The position numbers and the translations under genes are program-made. A model generated the notes under the pieces. The model was not told where the DNA came from. It did no database searches and saw only the letters and a program-made list of their open reading frames with translations. A stretch of 64,000 nt of DNA from Cucumis sativus (Eukaryota > Streptophyta > Magnoliopsida > Cucurbitales > Cucurbitaceae): the NCBI RefSeq assembly GCF_000004075.3, contig NC_026655.2, positions 7,750,001-7,814,000 of the forward strand, given 5' to 3'. Numbering within the stretch: position 1 is the stretch's first letter; the number at the start of each line of letters is the position of its first letter. This document shows positions 36,692 through 47,253 of this stretch, piece after piece.

Positions 36692-38038
36692 CTAATATGT
36701 GTCAGAATCAGTGACTGAAGCAGAGATGGAAGAAGGAGATGAAACCCGAAGTGATGTGAGCTCAAACAATCTTCCCACTTCGCGACCCGTTCCAATCGTT
36801 CGTCCCGTCTGCGGATCCTGAACCTGACAACCATTGGGAGAAAATGAAACATTTAAGCCAAGATCACATAATTGACCAACAGACACTAGATTAAAGGTCA
36901 GGTTAGGAACACAGTAAGTATGGGGAAGATGTAAACTGGGAGTATCAATGGTACCAGTATGAGAGATGTTCATACAATTACCATCAGCAGCATAAATAGG
37001 AGGTAAAGATTTTGTAGGGCTAGAAGTAGACATAAGAAAAGAGTCAGAGGTCATATGATTACAACAGGCAGAATCAAGAAGCCATCGATTACCTGATGAA
37101 ACAGCAAGAGTAGAGGATGATGAAATTAGTTGATTCAATAAGCTCTGAAGATCACTTATCTGAATGAGGGATGAATCATCCGAGGTTGCAGCAACAACAG
37201 ATGAGGAACCAGGTTTGGTAAAATTTTTCTCTTTTGTGGAAGTGCCAGGAGGTCGGGGTGGTCTGGTAGGGCAGTTATCCAGAATGTGACCATGTTTATG
37301 GCAGTACCTGCACTCTATTTTAGGACAGTTAATAAATTTGTGACCAGAGAGCTTACAATTCTTACAAAACATATTTGCGGCTCTGTTGGGAGTGTATGTG
37401 CTGGCAAGGACAACATCAGATTGTTTAGTAGAGTTGATGCCAAGACGCTTTTCTTCAAACAGAATTTCTTGAATAGCTGCATCTAATGAGGGTAAGGGAT
37501 TCCGGTGTAGTAAAGCAGCTCTAACAGATTCATATTCTGGACGTAATCCCATAAGGACTTTAATAAGGCGAAGATGATCTTTGCTGATGTTCGCTTGGTC
37601 AAGTTGAGTCCAAATGGGTTGAAGAACTGCCAAATATTCATTAACAGACTGACCAATATCTTGATTTAGATTTACAAGTGTATTGTGCAGTTGGTAATAA
37701 TGGGCTAAACCAATAGACTTGAAGCGTGTAGACAAAAAATCCCATAATTTTTTAGCATCATCAAAGACATCAAACTGTGCATGTATAGCGGGAATAGAGG
37801 TGTTACCAAGCCAGGTGATAATTTTATGATTTTTACTGTCCCAATCTTCGAGGCGTTCAATGAATTTGTTATCCCCTTCCTTGTCCTTGTCTTGTGCAGT
37901 TGGTTTGGTTATGTCGCCAGTTACAATGCGCCATAGTTTTCTTCCAATAAGAAAACTTTTCATTTGATTTGCCCATGTGATATAATTTGTACCATCAAGT
38001 ATTGTACCAATGGGTCTAAAGATATGGTCTCTCTCCAT
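36692..38038 (-). CDS. Copia Gag with zinc knuckles and protease region
   Basis: A 448-codon frame. The N-terminal part is a retrotransposon Gag domain (LDGTNYITWANQMKSFLIG, LWDFLSTRF, the SLDAAIQEILFEEKRL segment). Near residues 224-256 are two CCHC zinc knuckles (CKNCKLSGHKFINC and CRYCHKHGHILDNC), which bind RNA in the virus-like particle. The aspartic-protease active-site segment WLLDSACCNHMTSD follows at about 322-335, with DSA in place of the general DSG/DTG; this variant occurs in other copia elements. The frame ends at tandem TAG-TGA stops (36694-36689), just before the integrase N-terminal region, so full Gag-Pol cannot be made without readthrough of both. Confidence 0.9.
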   Translation of the reverse strand: MERDHIFRPIGTILDGTNYITWANQMKSFLIGRKLWRIVTGDITKPTAQDKDKEGDNKFIERLEDWDSKNHKIITWLGNTSIPAIHAQFDVFDDAKKLWDFLSTRFKSIGLAHYYQLHNTLVNLNQDIGQSVNEYLAVLQPIWTQLDQANISKDHLRLIKVLMGLRPEYESVRAALLHRNPLPSLDAAIQEILFEEKRLGINSTKQSDVVLASTYTPNRAANMFCKNCKLSGHKFINCPKIECRYCHKHGHILDNCPTRPPRPPGTSTKEKNFTKPGSSSVVAATSDDSSLIQISDLQSLLNQLISSSSTLAVSSGNRWLLDSACCNHMTSDSFLMSTSSPTKSLPPIYAADGNCMNISHTGTIDTPSLHLPHTYCVPNLTFNLVSVGQLCDLGLNVSFSPNGCQVQDPQTGRTIGTGREVGRLFELTSLRVSSPSSISASVTDSDTY

Positions 38039-38768
38039 TTTAATTCGTAGTTGAGGTTAACAATGAGGATTTTTTGCTGAGTTTTGACTGATTCGTGGCT
38101 GGATTCGTCATATCTGGGTTTTACTATATTTTGCGACTGAGATTCGCAAGACTGAGATTCGTGATAGGTGAGCGTCTTCACGGCTGGGTCGCGGCTGAGT
38201 TGCGACGGCGAGAACACGACTGGATTCAGGGGTTCGCGGCCAAGATTTGTCTTCACAGCTGGGTTGCAATAATGGACAGAATACGGACAGAGGGTCACGA
38301 CTGTGAACGGAGACAAAAAATTGAAGACAAACGGCTGGAAGATTCGTCAGATCTGGTGGGCGGCGTCGGTGGGTAGACGTCGTCTTGCACTCACGACTGG
38401 AAGAGAAGTCGCGTGCGGCTTGGAACGACGGAGGAATAAAGGCGGAACGACTGCGAGGCGCGTATCTCAGCGGCGTAGACTGGCGCTTCGCGGATGGAGA
38501 CAGAGCGGAGCAGAAATGGACAGGATGACATGTGCGACGCCGAGGTTGCAACTAAGCGGCGCGACACCGATGTTGTGGTGGAATGGCTGCGAGTCGCGAT
38601 GAAGACGCGGGACAGAGACGGTTCGGGATGTGGCGGAACGGCTGCGAGGCGCGATGAAGATGCGGGATGGAGACGATTCGGGACGCAGCGCTTCTTGTAG
38701 TTAACGGAGACTCGACGGTTCATGGGTGGTTGGTGGCGGCAGCGATTGAGGTAGATCTAGGGTTTTTA
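38039..38768 (-). other. GC-rich untranslated leader of the copia element
   Basis: About 730 bases between primer site and gag. It is strikingly GC-rich, while both LTRs are AT-rich. A tandem duplication of about 55 bp lies between roughly 38577 and 38686 (units beginning ggtggaatggctgcgagtcg and ggcggaacggctgcgaggcg). Frames on the plus strand here are antisense and show no family; they are not called as genes. A packaging role is inferred only from position. Confidence 0.6.
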
Positions 38769-38770
38769 GT

Positions 38771-38781
38771 CTCTGATACCA
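38771..38781 (-). other. Primer-binding site (initiator tRNA-Met)
   Basis: On the minus strand, TGGTATCAGAG directly follows the 5' LTR end CTCTTACA. It is the standard plant copia primer site, complementary to the 3' end of initiator tRNA-Met. Confidence 0.92.
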
Positions 38782-38957
38782 TGTAAGAGAATATGTTGAA
38801 GAATATTCTTTTTGTATTTTATTGATAAATGTTCTATTTTTTTTACAAGAGTATCAAATGATGCATAAATAGCTAAATTACCCAAATTAAATAAGGAATG
38901 TAATATAATTAGCCTAATGTAATGTAATTAGCCTAATTTACAGAATTTACATTAATA
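38782..38957 (-). repeat. 5' LTR of the copia element
   Basis: 176 bp and the partner of 33839-34014, with three differences. It is followed on the plus side by the target duplication ATCCT at 38958-38962. Confidence 0.93.
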
Positions 38958-38962
38958 ATCCT

Positions 38963-40752
38963 TATTCTCAAAACTTTTTCTCTTTTTCTTAGAAAAAGAA
39001 CAATTTAATTAAAGATGAAAGGAGTACAAAATTACAAATTTAAATTTACATAAATATAACCTTTCATCCTCCATAATTTATTCTTTCTTCTTTCTCTCTC
39101 ATCTTTTTTTTCCTTTTCTTGATATAGGATCTAAATGATATTGATACAAAATCATTTAAACTAAGTACAAGATTGTTTAGATTGGGTAGTAGAAGAATTG
39201 TTTGAATAGAAGAGATGAATTTAGATGTTGAAATTTAGAACTAAAAAACGAGGAAGAAAAAGGAAGTTTGGTAGAAAAATGAGAAGATGAAGAAGAAGAC
39301 GATTCGGGGACACGTTTAGAAAATGGAAAGGGAAGCCAAAACAGAGCCGCCCAATGAAAAGAGTGAGCTTTCAGTTTTCACACTCACCACTGCTCTCAAC
39401 CACGTTTTCAGACCTTTGACTTCCTTTTTCCCCACATCATTTCCTTTTCCTCCTACCTTTCTTCACATCTCTCACTTATTTCTCTCTTTCTTTTTTCCTT
39501 TCCCAAACTATGATTACATGCTTTCAACTTATAATCATCCAAATCAACCAAAAGTTTATGTTATAATACATCAAGTTTAATACGAGTAAATAGTTTAATA
39601 TTTAAATCACTTTGATTACAATTTAGTCCCTGTTATTAAAGTTGATGTTAAGATTTAACCGAAATTTGAACTGGATCTCTCTAAGATTTACATGTACAAA
39701 TTACAAGCAATGTCGAGTCATTCACATTAAAATGGTATTAAAAACTCAACTTTCTAAAGTTTTAAATTTAATTTTCTCATTGCGTTTCTTTCGATCTAAT
39801 ATTTTTCAAAATAGATTTGTTTCAGGTTAGGCATCAAAGATTAGAGGAGATTATTTAACTTGGTTTCTGTTTCATCTTTTCATATGTTCATTTATCCTTT
39901 CAACACAGGACGCTGGTTTGCCGATGTTCATTTGATTTCTTCTAAATTCGATCAAAACTTAACCTTTCTACCTTCAATGAGATGCCAGCAAAAATGAAAT
40001 TAGAAGAAACCCATTATGATCGAAAGATTGGTATGGTAGGTGTGTAACTTTGACTTCTCATCTCAAACTTGGATTAATGGGTTTATGGTTAGCAACAACG
40101 TAACAGAGAGGAAGCTAATTGGGTACAAAAGATTAAGATATTAAATAAATAAGTTTTACATTCATCTATTGGAAAGTGTTCATTTTCATACATGAATGTT
40201 TTTATATTAAACAAAAACTTGAAGAATAGGGACGAAAACTTTACTAATTTAAAGATACAAAAGGTAAGTTTAGTAAAAATTGGGACGAAATGTGATTTTT
40301 AATCGTAATTTAATTGTAATGTTAAAGAAAAGAAGCTTCTTTGAACGTGTGGGTCTTAAAGTTTTGTCCATATTATTATTGTTTGCTTTTCGGCAGCCGC
40401 AAACATCAACTTGGAGCCAACTTCATTCCATTATTACAAACATTTCAAATCTAGCTTGTAATCCACCTAACATTTTCATGACACAATATGGATCTTTTTT
40501 TAAAAAAATTCAAAACAAATATACATAATAATTCAATTACAAGTTTTTAAAATTTAGTCTCTATATTTTTATTAATTTTGGTACGACAAATTAGAGATAT
40601 ATATGTAAATATGTTTAGAAAATGAATGGTGATAGGGAGAGATTTTGTTTGAAAGAAAAAAGAGAAAAAAGAAAAAGAAAGATATTTGATTAGGATGTGA
40701 AAAATAGGGTATAAGGTGTTCCCACTTTGCATGAGAGAAAATGGTCAAACAC

Positions 40753-40783
<31 letters not shown>

Positions 40784-41277
40784 CAGATGTGCTTGAAGTT
40801 TCAGACAACAACACTGCTGGTGCTGGACGTCACAAAAATTAGATATCAAAACAAGTTTATATTCATTTTCCAAACAAATCATACGTAATCTGATGTGTGA
40901 AACTTTGAATCATCCATCCTGCAGATATATTCTTTATTAACGTAACCTTTAGCTTTTGGATGTGACCAGTAGCTAATTCATCATGATTAATTCAATTTTG
41001 GTATGGGTTTTTACTCATATTTTTTAGGGACGGCTGATTACATTTCATATGGACACAACCTTTACGAATATTTCTTTTGTTTTTACTTCATTTATTGTTT
41101 TCTTTCAGATTTCAGATTTCACATTTCAATCCCTTTCATGTCCCTTTAAACCAGTTTAAGTTTAAAGTAGTTCCCACGAAACACTACAAAACCCCCCAAC
41201 AAAAAAAAGTGAAATAAATGTGGTAATTATTTGTTATCTTTTTGGTAGAGATACAATTTCTATCTGGAATAATAGTA
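38963..41277. other. Intergenic AT-rich DNA
   Basis: No gene recognised. A less AT-rich, pyrimidine-rich stretch at 39330-39500 has a promoter-like look but no following coding frame. A GA microsatellite is at about 40754-40783, next to an ACGTG core ('aaacacgtgag'). Confidence 0.35.
40754..40783. repeat. (GA)n microsatellite
   Basis: About 14 GA units after 'aaacacgt'. It is likely length-polymorphic. Confidence 0.85.
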
Positions 41278-42300
41278 CACTACTAGAAAAATAGGCTTTC
41301 TTCACGTTTGTAGTTTTAATTACTTGATGTTTTTTTAAAAAAAATATAAAAACATCAAGAAATTGATGATTTCAAAGAAAAAATGTCAAGAATTTTTATA
41401 AAAAGGTGGAGATAGACAAATCTTTAACTTTCTTGATATTTTTTAAACGTCAAGTAATATCAATTAAATTCTTAACGTTTTTAAAACGTCAAGATTTTCA
41501 TGAAAAGGCAGAATGAAGGTAAGTTTTTTAATTTCTTGACATTTTTTAAACGTCAAGTGAGATGTTTTTCTTGACGTTTTAAAAACGTCAAAGTTCTATA
41601 ACATAATAATAATAAAAAATATATAATTTTTTTATAACCCCCAATTTCTCTTCCTCTTCCACGACAAAAATAAACACCAAATCCCTAACACTCTCTTCAA
41701 GCGACGGCAAATCCCAAGTTCTCAACCCTCTCCTGCGACAACCGATGACAACTGATGACAACCAGCGGCAACCCACTACCTCTCTCCTTCTATTTCATCC
41801 TACTCGTTCAAAATCTCAGTCTCAAACTTCTTGAAAGAGAAAGAGTTGCGATTGCTGTGCTGGGCGAACTGCCTAAAGGGCGAAGACCTCAATGTTCCGC
41901 CATTTGATTTTGATGAAAGGTACGTAGTGGAAGGCTCCACAGGTTTCGATCTCGAAGAAAAAGGTACGTAGTATTCTTTTCTCTTTGTCGATTATCTTTG
42001 ATTAAATTATATTGTTCTATCTTGTTCCCTTCCATTTGGGGGTTTTCAGTTTATATTACGCTAATGTTTCGGTTAGAATGTCGTCGTTAGATTTCCTTAT
42101 GGTGTTGGACACTGGAAGCGATTTGTTTTGATTACCGTGTGAATGTTCTAGTTGTTTTACCCATTTAAACACATCAAATGAAGGAAATGTATTTAAACCG
42201 ATGATGCAAATCTTGAAGTTGATGTTCTCTCCAATGAAATCAACTGGTTGATTCTTGTTTTGATTAACTTTCTACAGTACGTTTTGTTTATCTTTCTATG
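41278..42300 (+). mobile_element. CACTA (En/Spm)-type transposon fragment, one terminus
   Basis: The sequence starts CACTACTAGAAAAATAGGC, the classic plant CACTA terminal inverted repeat. It is followed by subterminal palindromic repeats of about 23 bp, consensus CTTGACGTTTTAAAACGTCAAG: 41432-41454, 41471-41493, 41535-41557, 41570-41592 and a diverged one near 41322-41361. No opposite end ('ctagtagtg') was found in the window, so the element is truncated or its right end has decayed. From about 41640 the interior changes to gene-like sequence, including a decayed aspartic-protease exon. No transposase was recognised. The right limit is arbitrary. Confidence 0.7.
42050..42250 (+). pseudogene. 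Fragment of a plant aspartic protease exon
   Basis: After an intact-looking acceptor 'gggggttttcag' (ending at 42049), one frame gives LYYANVSV, then FLMVLDTGSDLF, a stop (TGA) and LPCECSSCFTHLNTSN. LDTGSDLF around the catalytic Asp-Thr-Gly and the following Cys-rich loop are diagnostic for nepenthesin-like A1 aspartic proteases. The stop sits where the family has Trp, and similarity fades by about 42200. The rest of the enzyme, including the second catalytic Asp, is absent. It lies less than 0.8 kb inside the CACTA terminus, so capture by the transposon is plausible; insertion beside an older pseudogene is the alternative. Confidence 0.7.
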
Positions 42301-43088
42301 GTTTGTTTTCTTCTTTTTTTGTCAATTTCCTCTTTATCTTTTTGTTATTTTCTTAGTCTAATTATTGGACAAAAGAATCGAGAATCAAGATGTGTTTGTT
42401 TAAAAATTATATTTCTCGAAAATCTTTTACATTTCATCATTCTTTCAAGTTGATATATAAAAATTACACTTTGAACATTTTCATTAATTGTTGAGTGTCT
42501 GATCTATCCACCAAAGGCATCAAATCTTAGAGGTTTCTAGATTTGGTTTAATAAATTCATAGGTAAAGCAAAAGTGAAAACATCTTTGAAGGTCCATACA
42601 AAAAACAATAGAACAAAACTCACTATAGAAAAATACATTCTTAAATGATAGCCATTTGGTAGTGATTTATGAAATAGTTGTTAAAAAAATCTCATCAATT
42701 GTCATGTGTTTAAGAATATCTATGTGTACGCTACTTGTATAAGAGAAAAACTTTGTGTTTTGCCACTTCTCTTCATTTATATTTTTATTCCACTGTCAAC
42801 TCTCTTTTATAAAAGTTTATAAAATTTAGCATAGAAAATTAATGTAATATAATTAATTCATTTTTTTAACGGTGTCAAAATAGAACTGTTTAGCAATCAG
42901 TGTAGCATTTTATTTTTAAGAACTATTTATTTATTTAATTTTAAACAACAGTTGGAAGAAAAATTAATCTAAAGAAAATGTTGTTATCATAAAAAAAATC
43001 TAGCTAATGAAATGAAAACAACATAAATATCACGTGTTAAGGACTAGTATTTTTAAAAGAGGAATTGTTTCGGATAGCAAAAGAATGA

Positions 43089-43412
43089 AACTATTTATAA
43101 CATATAACAAAAAAAACTTAAATTGATAAATTGATAAGAGAAAGTCATATTGATTTTGCTATATTTTGTAAATAGCTTCAATATTTTGTTATTAAAAAAA
43201 ATGTTCTTATAACGATCAAATTACAATAAATCTTAATAAATAATGAAAAATTATTTATAGATGATAAATAGTTGAAAATAATTACAAAATATAACAAAAG
43301 TTTGAGATTTTATCCGTGTTTATCAAAGTCTATCACATCTTAGACTTTTATCTCAATGTCTACGAATAATAGATATCAAATTTCGCTATATTTTGTAAAT
43401 ATTTTGGTTAAT
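43089..43412. repeat. AT-rich hairpin repeats (two adjacent units)
   Basis: Two short inverted-repeat units lie side by side: 43089-43178 (CTATTTATAACATATAACAA against TTGCTATATTTTGTAAATAG) and about 43272-43412 (TTACAAAATATAACAAAA against TTCGCTATATTTTGTAAAT). The motifs resemble the ends of the MITE-like copies at 24.5 and 27.0 kb. A similar hairpin occurs near 5838-5912. Confidence 0.45.
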
Positions 43413-46400
43413 TGTACGGTATTTAATTTTTTTTTTAATTTTGTTAGATTAATATTAATTAATTAAGTAAATTCTAAATGTAATTATATATAAATAATTT
43501 TTTAAAAAAAACACACATATGAAGATGCCCCATCGTTTTATGGGAGGGAAATGAAAATTAGACGATGGGAAATAAGAATGCTTTCTGGAAATAACTTAGC
43601 AAAAAATTTTCCAACCAAACATCTTGAGAAAGTTTGTTTTCCTTTTTGAATCCTAAAATTGTATTATTGAGTAAGAAGAAAATGATATGATGAGGTTGAG
43701 TGATTTGTGGGATTTGCCACATTTCCACTCCAACCTTGTGAAATTCACTGTCATGCAATGTTCTGCAGGTGCATGAGTAGATATAAGATTGGACATATAA
43801 TCAATTAAGATAATAATTAACTCAAGTTTATTCAGTAGCAATTAAGATACAATTCTTCTGTCTAATCACCCATTGATAGAGGATCAGTTAGTAGCTAGGA
43901 GGGTTGAAGGCTGCAAGATAAAATTTCTCATTCCCTTTGATGTTAGACTACACCATTATTGTATATGAAAACCATTTTTGATCCGCCCTCAACATGGAAG
44001 ATTGAATTATTGCCTGAAGCACTTACCATACATAGTGTTCAATTTGGGTCTTGCTTTCCAGTTGATGAAGGAGAAGACAAACTATAGATATGGGATTTTG
44101 AGCTTAGCCCCACAACTTTAATGGACTTACTAAGCAAATTTATTAGGCTTTGCCTCAAAAGCAACAAACTAACTAGTGATCATTACGTAAGGTCGAAAGG
44201 TTGAAGAAAGACTTAAAAAAAAATTTAAGTTATTATTTATATATACCAATAAGGTGCACTTTTCTTTTTGGTGTCTCAATCATAAAAAATTTCAAAGTTA
44301 CACGTGTGCTTAATTAACTTGGAGCAATTTTATATTTGGTGATCTTGTGAGAATTTTTCTAAGATGCATTTGCGAGTTCTTGATCTAAATCATGGATCTG
44401 AAACATTATACTTATAGAAGTTCGTTGTCTATCGTTATTTATCTATATTAAAGGTCTACATACCTTGTATTTGCACTAATGTGATAAGAATAACTATAGC
44501 TATAGATAAGACCCACAAATATGTTATAATGTGAAAGAAATAGCCAATTAAACACATTGTATTCTTAAAATATAGTGTAGTATTCAAAAGAAAAGAAGAG
44601 TCTGACAAACGTTATTAGGAATAAAGTCAATTGATTAATTAGTGAAAAATACCTTAACTATCTATTTTGTTGGTGCATCATCAATTGTCAAATTAAGAGG
44701 TAGGCACGTCACTCTTGTAGACTAAAAATAAAGACCCGAATTAGGGTAGAAATTAGTCCACGTAGAAGGAAAAAAATAGCTTAGGGCATGAGAAGCTTAT
44801 TACAAAAACACGATTATTGAGTGTAAACTTCAAAAGGTAGGATAACACTTCATTGGAACCCTCAATCCAAAAGACAACTTCGTTGATGAAGAAATTCGAA
44901 CTCTAAAGAGCTTGGATGGTTTCAGCAATTCTAAATCTCATTTCTAGAAAGGAGACTCCAAAAGCATGAGACTGATATTTAATAAAAATTACAGCAACTG
45001 ACGTCTTCATTTGATTTGCATAATTTGGTTTGGTTGAATATAACAAACAATATAATAAAAAATTCTAGACTTTAGCAAATACTATGTATCGAAGTAATTT
45101 GAAATTTTGTGGTTTTCTCACTCAACTCCAGCATAAGTTAATGATAAATCTGATATATTCACCATCACCTTATAACATTATACGAACTTTCACTTCTCAG
45201 CTTCACGTGGCAATTGACACTTCTCGTTATGCACCATATGAAGATGAACTCATATCTTGTTTTTCGACCCAAACTTTTCAATTTTCTGCCAATAAATTTA
45301 CAAACTCACACTTACGTCCATACCTTAATCCTCATTTCCTCTCTCAGTTTCATCTATTCGCAGTTGGATGCCCTCTTCAATCCTTGAAACCATAGTTGCA
45401 GCGTCTCCATCATAATCACTTCATTAGGATCATTTGCAAACACATTGATATTTATGAGAAAATTTAGAGATAACTTAAATTGAGAGTACACATGCACTAG
45501 TACATCGATAAGATTCTAATAATTTCTAGTGGTACCAGAGAGATCGTAGGTAGCACAATGAAGGGCCTATTTAGAAGCATATCATGAAGGTTCTAACAGT
45601 ATCTAATTAACAATACCATGAAGATTTTGAAAGTACTATAGAGGATCTTTGTGATAGTACTACCCCAATAGTATCCTTGGGTTTTGCACTAGGCAGAGTG
45701 GTAGTGAACAAATTCATAACGAATGATTCATGTAGGATCGAACCTATCTAGTAAAAAGTCAAGTGAATAAGTCGTTGATTGTTTCTTTTCGTAGTGTTGT
45801 AATTGCAATAATGGATCGGGCACATGCCTCTTAACCCATCCTGGATCAACTGTTAGTCATTGACAGAAGTGTAAAGGCCTAGTGACTTCATAAATTAGGA
45901 AGGTAGTATGGGCCTTCGGACTTCCAATTATGTGTTGTACGATTGAAGTCTTGTTAATCTCCAATTTTCTACTATCAAGTTCCAGTTAAGAATTGAAAAT
46001 ATAATTGTGTGTGACTACGTCAATTGTGAAACCACTTAGAACGATTAGAGTGGATTTATTTTTCAACATCATCAGCACATATATTATAAACTCAATTTAA
46101 AAGATCTTTAGAGTGATGATTCTTGTGATGTATATCAATTATCAATTGATGTTTGTCAAAATGAGTTTTAAATAACAAAATAAGAGAGATGGCATTGCGT
46201 GCAAGCTTCCCCTCTTGCTGACTTTACTTCATATATAAATTAGAATTAAATTTCTTTCAAATCAAACTTATTTATTATTAATCAATTCAATTTGTTCCAA
46301 TTGGATACTTTAATTTGCTATGCATATAACTGCCAATTTTTTAAAAGATTACTATTATATACAGCAACATGTTACTGTTATTCAACATGTGAAGTGCTTT

Positions 46401-47204
46401 TTTTTTTAATAATTTATACTACGATGTTTATAATTTTGTTGAATTGAATATTGTCAGCTGATGTATTAAAGTTTAATTAGTTTAAGGTTGAATAATTCAT
46501 TCTTCTCAAAACACAAAGAAAAGTTGAATATTTAGGATAAGGAGACATTATGTGTATAGTACTCAAATTAAAGCAGTAAACTATTATGCATTGTATCGAT
46601 CTATTTATTTATAATTTTATATATACTTTTTTAGAAAAAAAGTATAGCTTTATAAATAAATTTATATTTTTTAAAGAATAAAATATAATGAGATAGATTT
46701 GAAAAAAAAAAGTAGCTAAAAAACATAACTTGAAATCCATAGTAAAGCTTTTTATATATATATATATATACAATTGATTTAAAAATAAATTCTGAGGGCC
46801 AAACCAACCTATGAATGTCATATTAAAAGCAAGCAAAACTAAATGACCCAAATTTGATTATTTTTTCTTTAAAAAAAAGAAACTGTGGATTTAAAAATAA
46901 ATGAGAAACTGTTAAAAATAAAATATTTTAAGTGGTTTTGTTGAATGAATTGTACATAATTTGTCAATTTTTTTATTTTTGAAAAAAAAAACATTTTAGT
47001 AAATGTATTGAATTAGTAAGTTTGAAAAGATTTTTTAATAACTTAAGAAAGTGAAATTTGAATAAGAATATAAAAGTTGTATTATTTGTAAGTCAAATGG
47101 TTCACATGAATGAAAGAGAAAGCTTAGAATGGAAATTGGTACTTTGCCAAAGTTTAGATTAAAAATTGGCTTGTTCTCAATTTAAAAATCATGTGGTTTT
47201 CGAC

Positions 47205-47253
<49 letters not shown>

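Larger units (their letters stand above)
33839..38957 (-). mobile_element. Ty1/copia LTR retrotransposon, structurally complete, coding broken
   Basis: The element is 5119 bp, oriented on the minus strand, with two 176-bp LTRs (33839-34014 and 38782-38957) and an ATCCT target duplication. Next to the 5' LTR is a primer site for initiator-Met tRNA; next to the 3' LTR is a purine tract. Order gag - protease - integrase - RT - RNase H shows it is copia, not gypsy. The LTRs differ at three positions, so the insertion is fairly young (about 1.7% divergence). LTR ends that fit the duplication are TA...CA, not the usual TG...CA. Three stop codons near the gag/integrase junction make it non-autonomous. 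Confidence 0.95.

Noticed and set aside
38095..38723. Several overlapping frames of 68-147 codons on both strands
   Set aside because: They lie in the GC-rich leader of the copia element; low stop-codon frequency follows from base composition.
45084..45420. 103-codon plus-strand frame, and a short coding-like stretch on the minus strand near 45350-45420
   Set aside because: Neither matches a family I know; the minus-strand stretch is only about 28 codons with no supporting splice partners.
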